The notes: generated by a model from the sequence alone, not told the origin. A stretch of DNA of 64,000 nt from Bacteroidota bacterium (GCA_029558715.1 JAKQEA010000078.1:1-64000), one strand, 5' to 3'; shown: positions 24,878 to 34,585, counted from the first letter of the stretch. Translations and numbers: made by a program.

Positions 24878-26251
24878 TTACCCCCAATCAGGTGAAATAA
24901 AAACGGCTTTAACAACTGTTCCCTGGCCAGGAGCCGAAGAAATTGTGAATTCACCATTGATCTCTTCTGTTCTCCTTCTCATATTCATTAGTCCATTTCC
25001 GGCTGATGATACTGTTACATCAAACCCTTTGCCATCATCAGTCACTTCCACCATAATTCCGACCTGAACAGAACGAATAGAAACCTTTATTGATTTACAT
25101 CCGGCATGTTTCAGCGCATTATTAATAGCCTCTTTTATCAGTAAGTATATATTTTTCCGCAAATTGATTTCAGGGACTACCTCTTTTAGTGAATCATCAA
25201 TCCAAAAATCCAATACAATATTTCCGGCTGCTGTAACTGTTACCATATCATTCCGCAATCTTGCAACCAATTGGTCAATATTACTGTTTTCTGTACTTAA
25301 CGACCATATTATATCATTCATCTTCTTCAGCATTTCTCCGCTATAATTATTGATTTTTTCAAGGTATTCGTAACTATTGGCAGGCCTTTCCCCTGCTAGC
25401 TGGCTAAACATCCTGATACCACTGAGCGTTGCTCCCACATCATCATGCAGATCCTTGGCTATACGATGCCTCTCATCTTCTCTTGTCTGATAAACAAGTT
25501 TTAGTTGTTCCAACTCCTTCTGCTGCAGCTTGTCCTGCTGGTTAAGAACCATAGTTAATGCAGCCTCCTTTTCTGTGGCTTCCTGTTTAATACGGTAGCC
25601 AATAGCTGATGAGAAAAAAACGACATCTGCAAAAAAACCGGCCATCAGCCAGGAGAGAGGGGCAATAATAAACTCATTTTCCGGGTAAAGTCTCACCAGT
25701 GAAGATATTAAGCCAAAAACAATCATTGCAATGGCTCCACCACCCAGATAGCGGTAATAAATCAGCTTTTTCCGGCGAAGTACGATGAGCAGCATAATCA
25801 ATCCCATCAGCAGCAGATAAAAACGAATTGCTATTAATGCTATAAAAAACAAAGAAGCAACACCTATTGCATTAACCACCACTATCTGAAAAATTATATA
25901 AGTCAATATGAGCCACGGGGTAATTTTTACAAAGAAAATAGCTGCTTTATCCTGTTTTTCATCCAAGTCCATTGCGACTCCTGCAAACTGGACATATAAC
26001 ATAAAGGCCAGCATCTGGATACTTTCATCTGCATTGATGGCCAGGAAAAAAGAATGTTCCTCTGCATTCATTGTAAAAAGAACAACCCGGAAGAAAGCAT
26101 AGATGAAAGTAACCCACAGGTACAGGCTATAAGACAGTAATAGTTTTGTTTTCCGGTGGAAATAAAGAATAGTATGATAAAGAGCAGCCAGGAAAATAGC
26201 CCCGCTAACAAAAACAACGATCAGGTAATTAATGTTAAAATCTTTAAGCAT
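24878..26251 (-). CDS. Membrane sensor histidine kinase (HisKA_3 type)
   Basis: 457 residues from the start at 26251 (MLKDFNINYLIVVFVSGAIF); the longer reading from 26326 would overlap rsmE. Seven or so hydrophobic helices fill residues 1-220, like 7TM-type sensors. A short coiled coil leads to the phosphoacceptor motif DERHRIAKDLHDDVGATLSG and the HATPase domain (EAINNALKHAGC; DDGKGFDV; GNGLMNMRRR). Such kinases pair with LuxR-type regulators, as here. The input signal is unknown; with no extracellular domain it probably senses something in or at the membrane. Confidence 0.9.
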   Translation of the reverse strand: MLKDFNINYLIVVFVSGAIFLAALYHTILYFHRKTKLLLSYSLYLWVTFIYAFFRVVLFTMNAEEHSFFLAINADESIQMLAFMLYVQFAGVAMDLDEKQDKAAIFFVKITPWLILTYIIFQIVVVNAIGVASLFFIALIAIRFYLLLMGLIMLLIVLRRKKLIYYRYLGGGAIAMIVFGLISSLVRLYPENEFIIAPLSWLMAGFFADVVFFSSAIGYRIKQEATEKEAALTMVLNQQDKLQQKELEQLKLVYQTREDERHRIAKDLHDDVGATLSGIRMFSQLAGERPANSYEYLEKINNYSGEMLKKMNDIIWSLSTENSNIDQLVARLRNDMVTVTAAGNIVLDFWIDDSLKEVVPEINLRKNIYLLIKEAINNALKHAGCKSIKVSIRSVQVGIMVEVTDDGKGFDVTVSSAGNGLMNMRRRTEEINGEFTISSAPGQGTVVKAVFISPDWG

Positions 26252-26297
26252 GGAGAGTATATCTGTAAGAGGAAAAATAAAAGATAGTACTTTTTCT

Positions 26298-27002
26298 TTA
26301 GAGACATAATAAAGTTGCTGCCACAATTCCAGCAGTTTCTGTTCTTAATCTTGTTTCTCCCAATGACACAGGAACGAACTGATTCGTCAAAGCCAGTTCA
26401 ATTTCCTTCCTGGTAAAATCGCCTTCGGGACCGATGAGGATTAGCTGATTTGAAGATTTTGTGATTTGATGATTAGATAATGATATTTTATCATTTTGCA
26501 AACAATGAGCAATTAACTTTTCATCATTGTCAAATTGCCGAAATACCAAATCTTCAAATTGAACAGGGTCATGAATTGCAGGTAACCAGGTCTGTTGTGA
26601 TTGTAACATGGCACTAACACTAATTTGCTCCATCCTGTCATACCTGAATTTTTCCTTCTCTGTTCTTTCACATACCAGCGGAATAATTTCATTCACTCCA
26701 ATTTCAGTTGCTTTTTCCAGGAACCATTCGAAGCGATTGGCATTCTTAAGTAATGAAATGGCTATGGAAATTTTTCTTTTTGGTGGCTCTATATACTGGG
26801 TTTCTTTTACTGCTACAGTGCAATGCTTCTTATGCACTTCTGTTATCACACAGGTAAGCAGGTTTCCCCTTCCATCTGTCAGGTTCAACTGCTCTCCGGT
26901 TTTCATACGTAATACCTGCACCACATGACGGCTGGTATCTTCATCCAGCATTACCTGCTGCTCATTCTTGTAGTGGCTGATATAGAAGAAGGGAAGTGCC
27001 AT
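26298..27002 (-). CDS. rsmE: 16S rRNA (uracil(1498)-N(3))-methyltransferase
   Basis: 234 residues, typical of RsmE. An N-terminal PUA-like part (HVVQVLRMKTGEQLNLTDGR) is followed by a SPOUT methyltransferase domain with KANRFEW-type and ATEIGVNEIIPLVCERTEK segments and the SAM-binding knot LIGPEGDFTRKEIE ... VSLGETRLRTETAG. It methylates U1498 in 16S rRNA of the small subunit. The kinase gene follows on the same strand, with a 46-base gap when its later start is used. Confidence 0.95.
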   Translation of the reverse strand: MALPFFYISHYKNEQQVMLDEDTSRHVVQVLRMKTGEQLNLTDGRGNLLTCVITEVHKKHCTVAVKETQYIEPPKRKISIAISLLKNANRFEWFLEKATEIGVNEIIPLVCERTEKEKFRYDRMEQISVSAMLQSQQTWLPAIHDPVQFEDLVFRQFDNDEKLIAHCLQNDKISLSNHQITKSSNQLILIGPEGDFTRKEIELALTNQFVPVSLGETRLRTETAGIVAATLLCL

Positions 27003-27071
27003 TGATGTAAAAATAAAATGTCCAATTGATAATTGGACAAAGATTTATAATGAATATAGGATCTGAGAGTT

Positions 27072-27500
27072 TTATTCGCATTTCACATCCTGCTTCATTG
27101 CCGGTAGCATAGTTCTTGCAGAATTCTCTGTCACTTCCTGGCAATACAGATTATTGACAAATGCACCCGGTTGAAATATCATTTGTATATAATATGTTTT
27201 CCCAGCCTCTGTTTCTATATGAACGGCTTCTGCTTTCTCCTTTGATTTCTTTCCGGCAAACTGCACTGTAAACTTGTGCTTACCCGGAGCTATTGTATGA
27301 ATGGAATACCGCTTGTTATTAAGTTTACAAACAATTGTATCGTCTATGAATGCCGTAAATGCTGTTGCAGACCCCTGGAAACCGGTAGAACGCATAAAAT
27401 AAACCGTTGCTATGCTGTTGTTGACTGCTGTACTATCCTGTGCATTCACCCCTGAAAAAACTCCGGCAATAAGTAAGAAGGTTAATAACAATGATTTCAT
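27072..27500 (-). CDS. DUF2846-like exported protein
   Basis: 142 residues with a signal peptide (MKSLLLTFLLIAGVFSGVNA). The mature part resembles DUF2846: ATVYFMRSTGF, a FIDDTIVCKLNNKRYSIHTI strand pair, APGKHKFTVQF and ETEAGKTYYIQM. Family members are small beta-sandwich periplasmic or lipoproteins with no assigned reaction; no lipobox Cys is seen here. It starts 11 bases after the dnaB stop, on the same strand. Confidence 0.75.
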   Translation of the reverse strand: MKSLLLTFLLIAGVFSGVNAQDSTAVNNSIATVYFMRSTGFQGSATAFTAFIDDTIVCKLNNKRYSIHTIAPGKHKFTVQFAGKKSKEKAEAVHIETEAGKTYYIQMIFQPGAFVNNLYCQEVTENSARTMLPAMKQDVKCE

Positions 27501-27511
27501 ACCAATAAATT

Positions 27512-29077
27512 TTAGAATGGAGTGTCCTCATCTTCCGGCAGGTCATTCATCCGGCTGCCTGTTTGTATAAACACTTTGGCACCACCATCGCCATCCACAT
27601 CGCTTACCGGTTTCCAGTTGCCTGTTAATCCGGTACCGCCGAGGCTGCCTGTATCATCCTCCGTAAACTTCTGGATATGCAGCAATGCCCGCAGTTTAAT
27701 AGTTTCCAAAGAACCGTTACGGTGTTTGGCTATTCTTACATGGGTTTCGCCCCTGTTATTCTCTCCCAGTTCATTAGTGGTTATATCATAATATTCCGGA
27801 CGGTACAGGAACATAACCATATCAGCATCCTGCTCAATGGCTCCTGATTCACGGAGGTCACTTAATTGCGGCATTTTATTTCCATCCTTACCGGCGCCAC
27901 GGGTTTCTACTGCACGGCTTAACTGCGACAACGCAATAATTGGCACACTTAATTCTTTGGCCAATGCTTTCAGGTTACGGGAAATATTACTGATCTCCTG
28001 TTCCCGGTTGCTGTTACGATTTTCGCCGGTACCGCTCATCAACTGCAAATAGTCAATGATGATAAGACCGATATTATGTTTGTTTTTCAAACGGCGGCAC
28101 TTGGCCCGTAATTCAAAAATGTTTAGTGCCGGCGTATCATCAATAAATAACGGAGCCTGCGCCAGCCGCTGCACACCTCTTGCATACAATTGTTTCATTT
28201 CATGCTCTTCCATCTTACCGCGGCTGATCTTTTCCAGCCATATCTCACTTTCGGCTGAAAGAATACGTTGCACCAGCTGACCGGCACTCATTTCTAAAGA
28301 GAACAGAGCAACTGCCGTTTGCTTTCCCGGGTGCATCACCGCATTGCGGGCCAGGTTCAGGGCAAATGCTGTTTTACCAACAGCCGGCCTTGCAGCTAAA
28401 ATGATAAGATCGGTATTCTGCCATCCGTATGTTACACGGTCAAGTGAAGGAAAGCCGCTGGGTACACCGGTTACATCTTCGTTTTTATGACGCAGGTCTT
28501 CTATCCGTTTAATAGTATTAACCAAAACAGAGTCGATCGTTTCAAAATTCTTACGCAGATTATTATTGGTAATCTCAAACAACTTGCTTTCGGCCACATC
28601 CAGCAGGTCAAACACATCTGTTGAATCCTCGTATGCATCACCGATGATCTCGCCACTGATGCGGATCAGTTCCCGCTGAATAAATTTTTGCAGGATGATC
28701 CTTGAGTGAGCTTCAATATTGGCGGATGAAACAACCGTGTTGGTTAACTTGGTAACGTAATAAGCCCCGCCTACCATTTCAAGTTCTTCCCGGAAGCGGA
28801 GTTCTTCGGCTACTGTTAAAATATCTATCGGCTGACTTTTATTTGCCAGGCCCTGCATAGCGCTGAAGATGCGCTGGTGAGCTTCTACATAAAAACATTC
28901 CGGCTTTAATATTTCCACAATGGTATCAAAAGCACTTTTCTCCAGCATGATGGCGCCCAATACTGCTTCTTCCAGGTCTTTCGCCTGCGGGGGCACTTTA
29001 CCATATACCATTGTTCCCAGGTCAAGGGTGGATTTTCTTCTTGTCTTGCGGTCTTTATTAAGGTTAGTAAGATCCAT
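27512..29077 (-). CDS. dnaB: Replicative DNA helicase
   Basis: 521 residues. The N-terminal DnaB domain (PPQAKDLEEAVLGAIMLEKS) is followed by the RecA-fold helicase domain with Walker A AARPAVGKTAFALN, Walker B LIIIDYLQLM, and LSQLSRAVETR and DLRESGAIEQDADMVMFLYR motifs. The hexamer unwinds DNA at the replication fork. There is no intein and the length is normal for Bacteroidota. A 457-base gap separates it from the divergent gene at 29535. Confidence 0.97.
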   Translation of the reverse strand: MDLTNLNKDRKTRRKSTLDLGTMVYGKVPPQAKDLEEAVLGAIMLEKSAFDTIVEILKPECFYVEAHQRIFSAMQGLANKSQPIDILTVAEELRFREELEMVGGAYYVTKLTNTVVSSANIEAHSRIILQKFIQRELIRISGEIIGDAYEDSTDVFDLLDVAESKLFEITNNNLRKNFETIDSVLVNTIKRIEDLRHKNEDVTGVPSGFPSLDRVTYGWQNTDLIILAARPAVGKTAFALNLARNAVMHPGKQTAVALFSLEMSAGQLVQRILSAESEIWLEKISRGKMEEHEMKQLYARGVQRLAQAPLFIDDTPALNIFELRAKCRRLKNKHNIGLIIIDYLQLMSGTGENRNSNREQEISNISRNLKALAKELSVPIIALSQLSRAVETRGAGKDGNKMPQLSDLRESGAIEQDADMVMFLYRPEYYDITTNELGENNRGETHVRIAKHRNGSLETIKLRALLHIQKFTEDDTGSLGGTGLTGNWKPVSDVDGDGGAKVFIQTGSRMNDLPEDEDTPF

Positions 29078-29534
29078 TGTTCAGCTACGGCGATAATAAG
29101 TTAAACCATCAGTTTTACACCAACCTGCCTACCGGCAGGCAGGTGACCTTGGGGCTTTCTTCCTGTCTTGCTTTAAAAAATAGTTATTTCTATGTTAGTG
29201 GAATGTTTCCGTCCAGTCAGAAAGCGAAAATAAGGGGCTGAAAACATTCATTTTGCTTTTTAAAAAACTTTTTCTTTCTGCACCATTTCTTCACTTCATT
29301 TCCGGGGTTATCCACATTCACTTTTACCCGCCAGGTCATTGTCAATTTACTTAAAAAGATTGGTAAATCTCCCTATAAGATTAGCACAATCTGTTATTAA
29401 TTTTATAACTGATTTTTGTCAGCCGCACAATAATACCCGGAAACGGGAGTTTCTGACATAATACCAGTTCTTTTTTTACCATTACCAGCTGCAACCGTAC
29501 CCCCGATTTATTTATTTTAAAATGCAGATATATT
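29078..29534. other. Non-coding gap upstream of dnaB
   Basis: 457 bases without a convincing gene. It contains a 20-bp near-palindrome (29124-29143) and one perfect DnaA-box-like 9-mer, TTATCCACA, at 29308-29316, and is otherwise AT-rich with several T/A runs. It must hold the divergent promoters of dnaB and the gene at 29535, but I could not pick a convincing one. Confidence 0.6.
29124..29143. repeat. CCTGCC-type palindromic repeat, intergenic copy
   Basis: A 20-bp palindrome with one mismatched pair, built as CCTGCCT...GGCAGG. Relatives lie inside recN (37181-37201) and upstream of the zinc-ribbon gene (39394-39409), suggesting a small dispersed repeat family. Confidence 0.6.
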
Positions 29535-30044
29535 ATGGAAACTAAAAAACACAGCAGCCATTCCCGCCCGGTACTTAGCCAGGCACAGAACAACACTACT
29601 CTCTGGATCGGTCATCTGAAACCTCATAGTCATGACCGTCTTGCCGGACAAACATTTATTTGCCCCTCAGAAGGATTAGTCAACAACATACAGGTGTATG
29701 CCTCCGCCGTAACACAACCCGGTGAAGTGGCCCTTACGCTGCATGAATTTGACCCGTCTACCAATACCTGGGGCCCGGCCATCGGCAATACCAGCCGGCC
29801 GGTAGATAAAAATGACGGCACGCATTGGATCCGCTTTGAGCTGGAACCTATAGCGCTGAAAAAAGATGCGACCTATGGTTTCCGCCTGCAGACCAATGAT
29901 GGTATTGTGGGTATCGGCGAAGCCGCCAGCGGCAACAAGCATCCCTTTACGTTTGGGCAGGCCTGGAACGGCTACAGTAGCAATGACAGAGGAGAATTCT
30001 TCCGCTACTTCAGCCTGGCGTTCAAAGTGGAGCTGTGTGCATAG
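29535..30044 (+). CDS. Conserved-looking protein of unknown function
   Basis: 169 residues without a signal peptide. The composition is beta-rich and looks like a jelly-roll or carbohydrate-binding sandwich: GQTFICPSEGLVNNIQVYAS, GEVALTLHEFDPSTNTWGPA, WIRFELEPIALKKDATYGFR, FFRYFSLAFKVEL. I do not recognise a named family. It is first in a plus-strand run (29535-34058) and has its own strong terminator, so it is probably a single-gene transcript. Confidence 0.7.
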   Translation: METKKHSSHSRPVLSQAQNNTTLWIGHLKPHSHDRLAGQTFICPSEGLVNNIQVYASAVTQPGEVALTLHEFDPSTNTWGPAIGNTSRPVDKNDGTHWIRFELEPIALKKDATYGFRLQTNDGIVGIGEAASGNKHPFTFGQAWNGYSSNDRGEFFRYFSLAFKVELCA

Positions 30045-30074
30045 ATATTAACTGAGACGGTATATTATAAAAAG

Positions 30075-30123
30075 CCCTGTCACCCCGATTTCCCTCCCCG
30101 GGATTTCGGATGACAGGGTTTTT
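30075..30123 (+). terminator. Intrinsic terminator
   Basis: Stem ccctgtca (30075-30082) with tgacaggg (30111-30118), extended internally by a second GC-rich pairing and followed by five T. It lies 31 bases after the stop of the gene at 29535. Confidence 0.85.
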
Positions 30124-30304
30124 AATTTCTTAGTAAAGCAGGTAGAAATCAGGAATTATGCCATAAAAAATCACTGCCCTTGTATATCACAAATATTTTT
30201 GTCACCTTTATAATCATCCCTACCATCCGTCTTGCCCCCGAGAATTTCCGCCTCCTTTAATGACAACAGATACCAACTGATTTTTTTCACCTGAAACCGT
30301 TAAC

Positions 30305-32056
30305 ATGAGAAATCTCTTATTTCCGCTATTTGCATTCATACTATTGCAATCAGCCAATTCCCAAAAACCAATTATTAAAACAGTAAAACCTTATAAACCC
30401 TCGGTAGTCCTATATGAACATGCCAACTACTCCGGTGCTTTTAAAACACTGGGGCCTGGACAGTATGCATTAACTGATTTTAATGATGTGGCATCTTCTA
30501 TTAAAGTTCCCGCAGGTATGGTTGCTTATGTTTACGAGCATGCAGCACCTGCACAGGGTTATGGAATTTCCGTTGATTTTTTAGAGGATATTCCTGACTT
30601 ATCAGTTTATAATTTTAATGATAAGGTTTCCTATATAAACATCTTTTATGCTACAAAGGATAACCAGTATGTATGGAAAAGGAATGCCCTGGTAAATGCC
30701 AAGTTTGTTTCCGGGCATTGGGAAAGAAAAAGAGCAAGGCCTGAGCCTCCTAATACGGTTGCAGTGGTTTCTCCGCCTATTCCGGGACCTATTTCAGCAA
30801 CATCAACCGTTTTAACAGTTAACGGAGCCAGCACAACGATAACAACATTAGGTAATCAGTCCTTAGAAGGAAAGGCTTTTTGGGAAATAGCCAAAGATCA
30901 AATGGGAATTATCGGTAATGATTATCGCGGCAGGGAGGAAATCGGAACTGCCTGTTTTGAGAGAGCATCAAACAATGTACTTATCCCTGATAATTTAAAT
31001 TTCTGGTACCCGCAAAGACCATCGAATGATCATCGAAACCCATTTAAAAGAACATTAAGCGGACAAGTAGCGCGGGCTGCCCAGGCCAATATACAGGGCA
31101 CCTATGCTGATTTTGATGTAAACATTGACATTATACCTTATCCGAAATACGGGTACCTCGTTACGACTGCTCATAAACCTGAATTCACAACTATCATGAA
31201 GTTGCAGGATGTAGCATATGATATTAAAGAATGTCCTCCGTCTTTCGATGCTGTAGAAGCGGAAATTGCAGAAGACTATTGGCCCAAAGGAGATCATACC
31301 TTTGGCCGTGCAAGACTTACGGATATGGCCCTCAGCAGGGTCGGTAGAGGAATTTGTGTTTATGGAATATGGATCTATGATATGGGACATTGTTGTCATC
31401 CTGAAATTCACCCTGCTGAACAACTCTGGTGGAGCGATTCTTCTAATAACAGAATCAAATCAAACCTGAATGTTGTTTGTGATGCTTCACGACGTTTCTG
31501 GTGGCGCAACCAGATGGATGATGGTACCAAACTGAAACCTTGGGCCGAACCTCCCATTAAAGGTTTATTCGCTATTGCCTTTGAATATGCATTACCGAAT
31601 GCGGCCGCTACGGCCTCAATAGGCTACAACACGTTGAAATTTGATGTAGATTATATTCAGCATTACAATCTTGCCGAATACCCGAACGCCAATCAAACCT
31701 ATAACCTGGTGTACAATGGAAAAAACATTGTTTCATTTGTACCAAACAACAATGCTTTTAAGGTTTCATTTGAACATGTAGGAATCTCTCCAGAAGACAA
31801 TAATAAAATACGAGGATTTTTAGTAATTGAAACCTCTGTGGGTAAGACAACACAAATTACCACCCAGGCTTATTTCCCGGGTTCTAATCCGCCGGCATTG
31901 GTCAAACTACCAGCCGGATCTGACCCCTCGCAGGCACCACAAGCCATGGAAAAACTGTTCTTTAAAAAAGAAGAAGGTCATTATTACTTTACAGTTACTC
32001 AAAGTACCGTAAGAAACGGAACACCGGTTATCCGATCTGTATCAGGCGGGCAGTAG
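30305..32056 (+). CDS. Exported beta/gamma-crystallin-domain protein
   Basis: 583 residues. Signal peptide (MRNLLFPLFAFILLQSANSQ), then a beta/gamma-crystallin-like domain at about 35-120 (VVLYEHANYSGAFKTLGPGQ; DVASSIKVPAGMVAYVYE). A Pro/Thr-rich linker (about 135-190) leads to a large domain I do not recognise, which has a His-rich segment WIYDMGHCCHPEIHPAEQLW that looks like a metal-binding or catalytic site. A C-terminal beta-rich region follows. Crystallin domains often bind calcium and occur in secreted bacterial proteins. It is a single transcription unit by position, with a terminator behind it and a PLD-family gene next. Confidence 0.75.
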   Translation: MRNLLFPLFAFILLQSANSQKPIIKTVKPYKPSVVLYEHANYSGAFKTLGPGQYALTDFNDVASSIKVPAGMVAYVYEHAAPAQGYGISVDFLEDIPDLSVYNFNDKVSYINIFYATKDNQYVWKRNALVNAKFVSGHWERKRARPEPPNTVAVVSPPIPGPISATSTVLTVNGASTTITTLGNQSLEGKAFWEIAKDQMGIIGNDYRGREEIGTACFERASNNVLIPDNLNFWYPQRPSNDHRNPFKRTLSGQVARAAQANIQGTYADFDVNIDIIPYPKYGYLVTTAHKPEFTTIMKLQDVAYDIKECPPSFDAVEAEIAEDYWPKGDHTFGRARLTDMALSRVGRGICVYGIWIYDMGHCCHPEIHPAEQLWWSDSSNNRIKSNLNVVCDASRRFWWRNQMDDGTKLKPWAEPPIKGLFAIAFEYALPNAAATASIGYNTLKFDVDYIQHYNLAEYPNANQTYNLVYNGKNIVSFVPNNNAFKVSFEHVGISPEDNNKIRGFLVIETSVGKTTQITTQAYFPGSNPPALVKLPAGSDPSQAPQAMEKLFFKKEEGHYYFTVTQSTVRNGTPVIRSVSGGQ

Positions 32057-32095
32057 AAAACCGGTGAGGTGCTTTGATAACTTGAAATTTGAGAA

Positions 32096-32124
32096 AACCC
32101 CGGCTTTTACAAGCCAGGGTTTTT
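32096..32124 (+). terminator. Intrinsic terminator
   Basis: Stem aaccc-cggct (32096-32105) with agcc-a-gggtt (32112-32121) around a short loop, followed by a T-rich run. It lies about 40 bases after the crystallin-domain gene. Confidence 0.8.
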
Positions 32125-32300
32125 AATTTTTTAACATGGACTAACCCAAAAAGGGTATTGACTTGTTTCTGTTTTCTCTTCAACTTAGATTATGCATTTC
32201 GAATGTATCTTTCTTAACCCGTGACAAACTTCATTTCACAGATGAAATAATTCATTAGTCATATTTCTTTATTGGTTATTTATTATAAAGCCTAAACACC

Positions 32301-34058
32301 ATGTTTAAAGAAAAAACAAAAAAAGGACTTACAGTAAGGGCCTATCGCGGTGATGCGATGACATTGCTCGCATTTAACCTTGAAACAGCAAAAAACACTT
32401 CTGACTTTGTTGGCTTTTCTATTGAATTTATACCACCGGGGGGCAGTAAAAAATATGCGCAAAACAATATGCTGAATTTTGATGGCGTAGATGAAGCAAG
32501 ACCCAGTACTGAAGCTCCTTTTCAAAAATTCAGATGGCTCCATGTGCCCGGCAGCAGGTACCAGGCACTTAATAAAACAAAGTATGGAGTATATAAATAT
32601 TTTGTAACACCCAGATACTGGGACGCCGCAAACAATAAACTGGCAAAAGCCGATCAGTCCCTCACTGTTGAGCTGGACATTAAAGTGGATGCATTTGATG
32701 AAGAAAATATTTATGTCTCTTTTACCCGGGGCTTTGCTACTTCGCAAGCCTATGTGGGTCGTTTTGGCGAAAACTCCAACATCAAGCCTCCCGGCAGTGC
32801 ATTAATTCCTGACATCAACCAGGTATCAGGAACAGATCCCCGTGGATATGATTACACATTCAAAGACCAGTATGAATGGATGGGTTTCAAAGCAAGAGAA
32901 AGGATTCTTGACCTGTTAAAAGAAGTGCAGGACAATAACAACCTGAGTATTGAAGTGTTTGCTTATGATCTGAATGAACCATCTGTTATGGAAGCCCTGC
33001 TGGATATTGCTGCTAAAGGGCGAATAAAAATGATATTGGATAACTCCACTAACACTAAAGATGGTGTTGTATCAGGACATGGAACGCCGGGCTCAACTGA
33101 AACTAAATTTTTCAACCGTTTTAAACAGGTGAAAACAGGAAATGCTGCCATTGTAAGAGGAAAGTTCTCCCGCCTTCAGCATAATAAAGTAATGATTGTA
33201 AAAAAGAACAATGTACCTGTAAAGGTATTAACAGGCGCCACCAACTTCACCATTACAGGGCTTTGTGTAAATGCGAATCATGTAATTATATTCGACAGCC
33301 CTAAAGTGGCTCAAAAATATCATGAAGTGTTTGATGCCTCCTGGGGACAGGACAAAATGAAAGTTTTCAGCAAAACAACATTGGCTCAAAAGAAATTCCG
33401 GTTCTCCCCTCCTGACCTTCCATTAACATTTACCAGCTATGCCCCGCATGAGGAGGCTTTTGCCCAGGAATTATTAGATGAGATCACTGAGAAAATTGAA
33501 GGCGCCAAATCATCAGTTCTGTTCTCAGTTATGCAACTTACAAGCACCACCACCGGAACTGTAGTGCCTGCACTGAGAGAAATTCATAAAGACACTTCCA
33601 AATTTACTTATGGCGTAACAGACTCTGTAAAAGGCGTATCGCTTTATAAACCCAATCGCAAAACAGGTTTATTGATCAATGCCAAAAGCCTGAAAGCGGT
33701 TTTACCAGCTCCTTTTGATAAAGAAGTAAAAATGCAGGCGCATGCCATCCATCACAAGTTTGTGGTAATTGACTTTAATAAACCCACCTGCCGGGTTTAT
33801 TGTGGTTCTTCCAACCTGGCATTGGGTGGTGAAAAATCAAACGGCGACAACCTGATTGAAATAAGAGACCCGGAAATAGTCACTGTCTTTGCTATTGAAG
33901 CATTGCGGCTCGTAGACCACTATCATTTCCGTGCCAATCAAATTGGAGCGGTAGTAAATAACAAACCAATAACGTTGAAGAAAACAAATTCCTGGACCAA
34001 GCCCTATTTCAACAAGAATGATATTAAATATTTAGACAGGAATTTATTTTGCGGATAA
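32301..34058 (+). CDS. Phospholipase D-family protein
   Basis: 585 residues with two PLD half-sites. The second is canonical: His484-His-Lys-Phe-Val-Val-Ile-Asp491, followed by GSSNLALGG. The first is degenerate: His294-Asn-Lys-Val-Met-Ile-Val then Lys where Asp is expected, followed by GATNFTITG. PLD-superfamily enzymes use the His of both sites on phosphodiesters (lipids or nucleic acids). There is no signal peptide. An N-terminal ~120-residue beta-rich region (YRGDAMTLLAFNLETAKNTS) is unassigned and may be a targeting or binding domain. It could act on lipids or on DNA; context gives no answer. Confidence 0.8.
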   Translation: MFKEKTKKGLTVRAYRGDAMTLLAFNLETAKNTSDFVGFSIEFIPPGGSKKYAQNNMLNFDGVDEARPSTEAPFQKFRWLHVPGSRYQALNKTKYGVYKYFVTPRYWDAANNKLAKADQSLTVELDIKVDAFDEENIYVSFTRGFATSQAYVGRFGENSNIKPPGSALIPDINQVSGTDPRGYDYTFKDQYEWMGFKARERILDLLKEVQDNNNLSIEVFAYDLNEPSVMEALLDIAAKGRIKMILDNSTNTKDGVVSGHGTPGSTETKFFNRFKQVKTGNAAIVRGKFSRLQHNKVMIVKKNNVPVKVLTGATNFTITGLCVNANHVIIFDSPKVAQKYHEVFDASWGQDKMKVFSKTTLAQKKFRFSPPDLPLTFTSYAPHEEAFAQELLDEITEKIEGAKSSVLFSVMQLTSTTTGTVVPALREIHKDTSKFTYGVTDSVKGVSLYKPNRKTGLLINAKSLKAVLPAPFDKEVKMQAHAIHHKFVVIDFNKPTCRVYCGSSNLALGGEKSNGDNLIEIRDPEIVTVFAIEALRLVDHYHFRANQIGAVVNNKPITLKKTNSWTKPYFNKNDIKYLDRNLFCG

Positions 34059-34133
34059 CGAATAGATATACATCTTTAAATTGCCGGGGCATTTTAATAC
34101 CAAAGGTTTCTTATTTTTATTTATTAAGAAACC

Positions 34134-34585
34134 ATGCCATTTTCAGAAGCTGATACCAGGGCCAATTATATTGATCCTGCCTTACAAAATAAAGGCTGGC
34201 AGGCGCAGCATATCCGCCGGGAATATTCTTTCGCCGACGGAAGAAAATTATTTGGCGACCGCAGGGGGGAACGCTGCCGGGTAGATTACCTGCTGATTCA
34301 TCAAAACATTTTCATCGCCATTATTGAAGCTAAAAGCGAAGAGAAAGAACTTATAACACTACAAACTATGTTAGATAAAAATCAAATACAGCCGCCCAAA
34401 AAAAATATCAATCCAAATATTCTTGAAGAAGTTGAAGTTCCTATACCTAATTTGCTAACCCAACAACGCATCCCCACTTATTTAAACCAACTCAGCAGCA
34501 ACTGCAACAGCATAATACAAAGCAGTTGTGGGCTTTAAAAAGCAGTTTGCTGTATGGGGCGTTTAGGGGGAGTTATAGAAAATAA
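34134..34585 (+). pseudogene. Type I restriction remnant: HsdR N-terminus fused to HsdS C-terminus
   Basis: The reading frame starts like HsdR (SEADTRANYIDPALQNKGWQ, then RREYSFADGRKLFGDRRGER and VDYLLIHQNIFIAIIEAKSE) and at about residue 77 switches to the end of a specificity subunit (NINPNILEEVEVPIPNLLTQ). Near 34490-34515 there is a frameshift: the real HsdS tail, QLWALKSSLLYGAFRG, continues in another frame to a TAA at 34583-34585. The helicase part of hsdR, all of hsdM and most of hsdS are missing. The simplest reading is one large deletion joining the outer ends of an hsdR-M-S locus, later frameshifted. It cannot be an active enzyme. Confidence 0.85.

Noticed and set aside
29308-29316. 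DnaA box near dnaB as a replication origin
   Set aside because: Only one TTATCCACA is present, without a cluster of boxes, AT-rich unwinding element or dnaA/dnaN neighbours. A single 9-mer is expected by chance.
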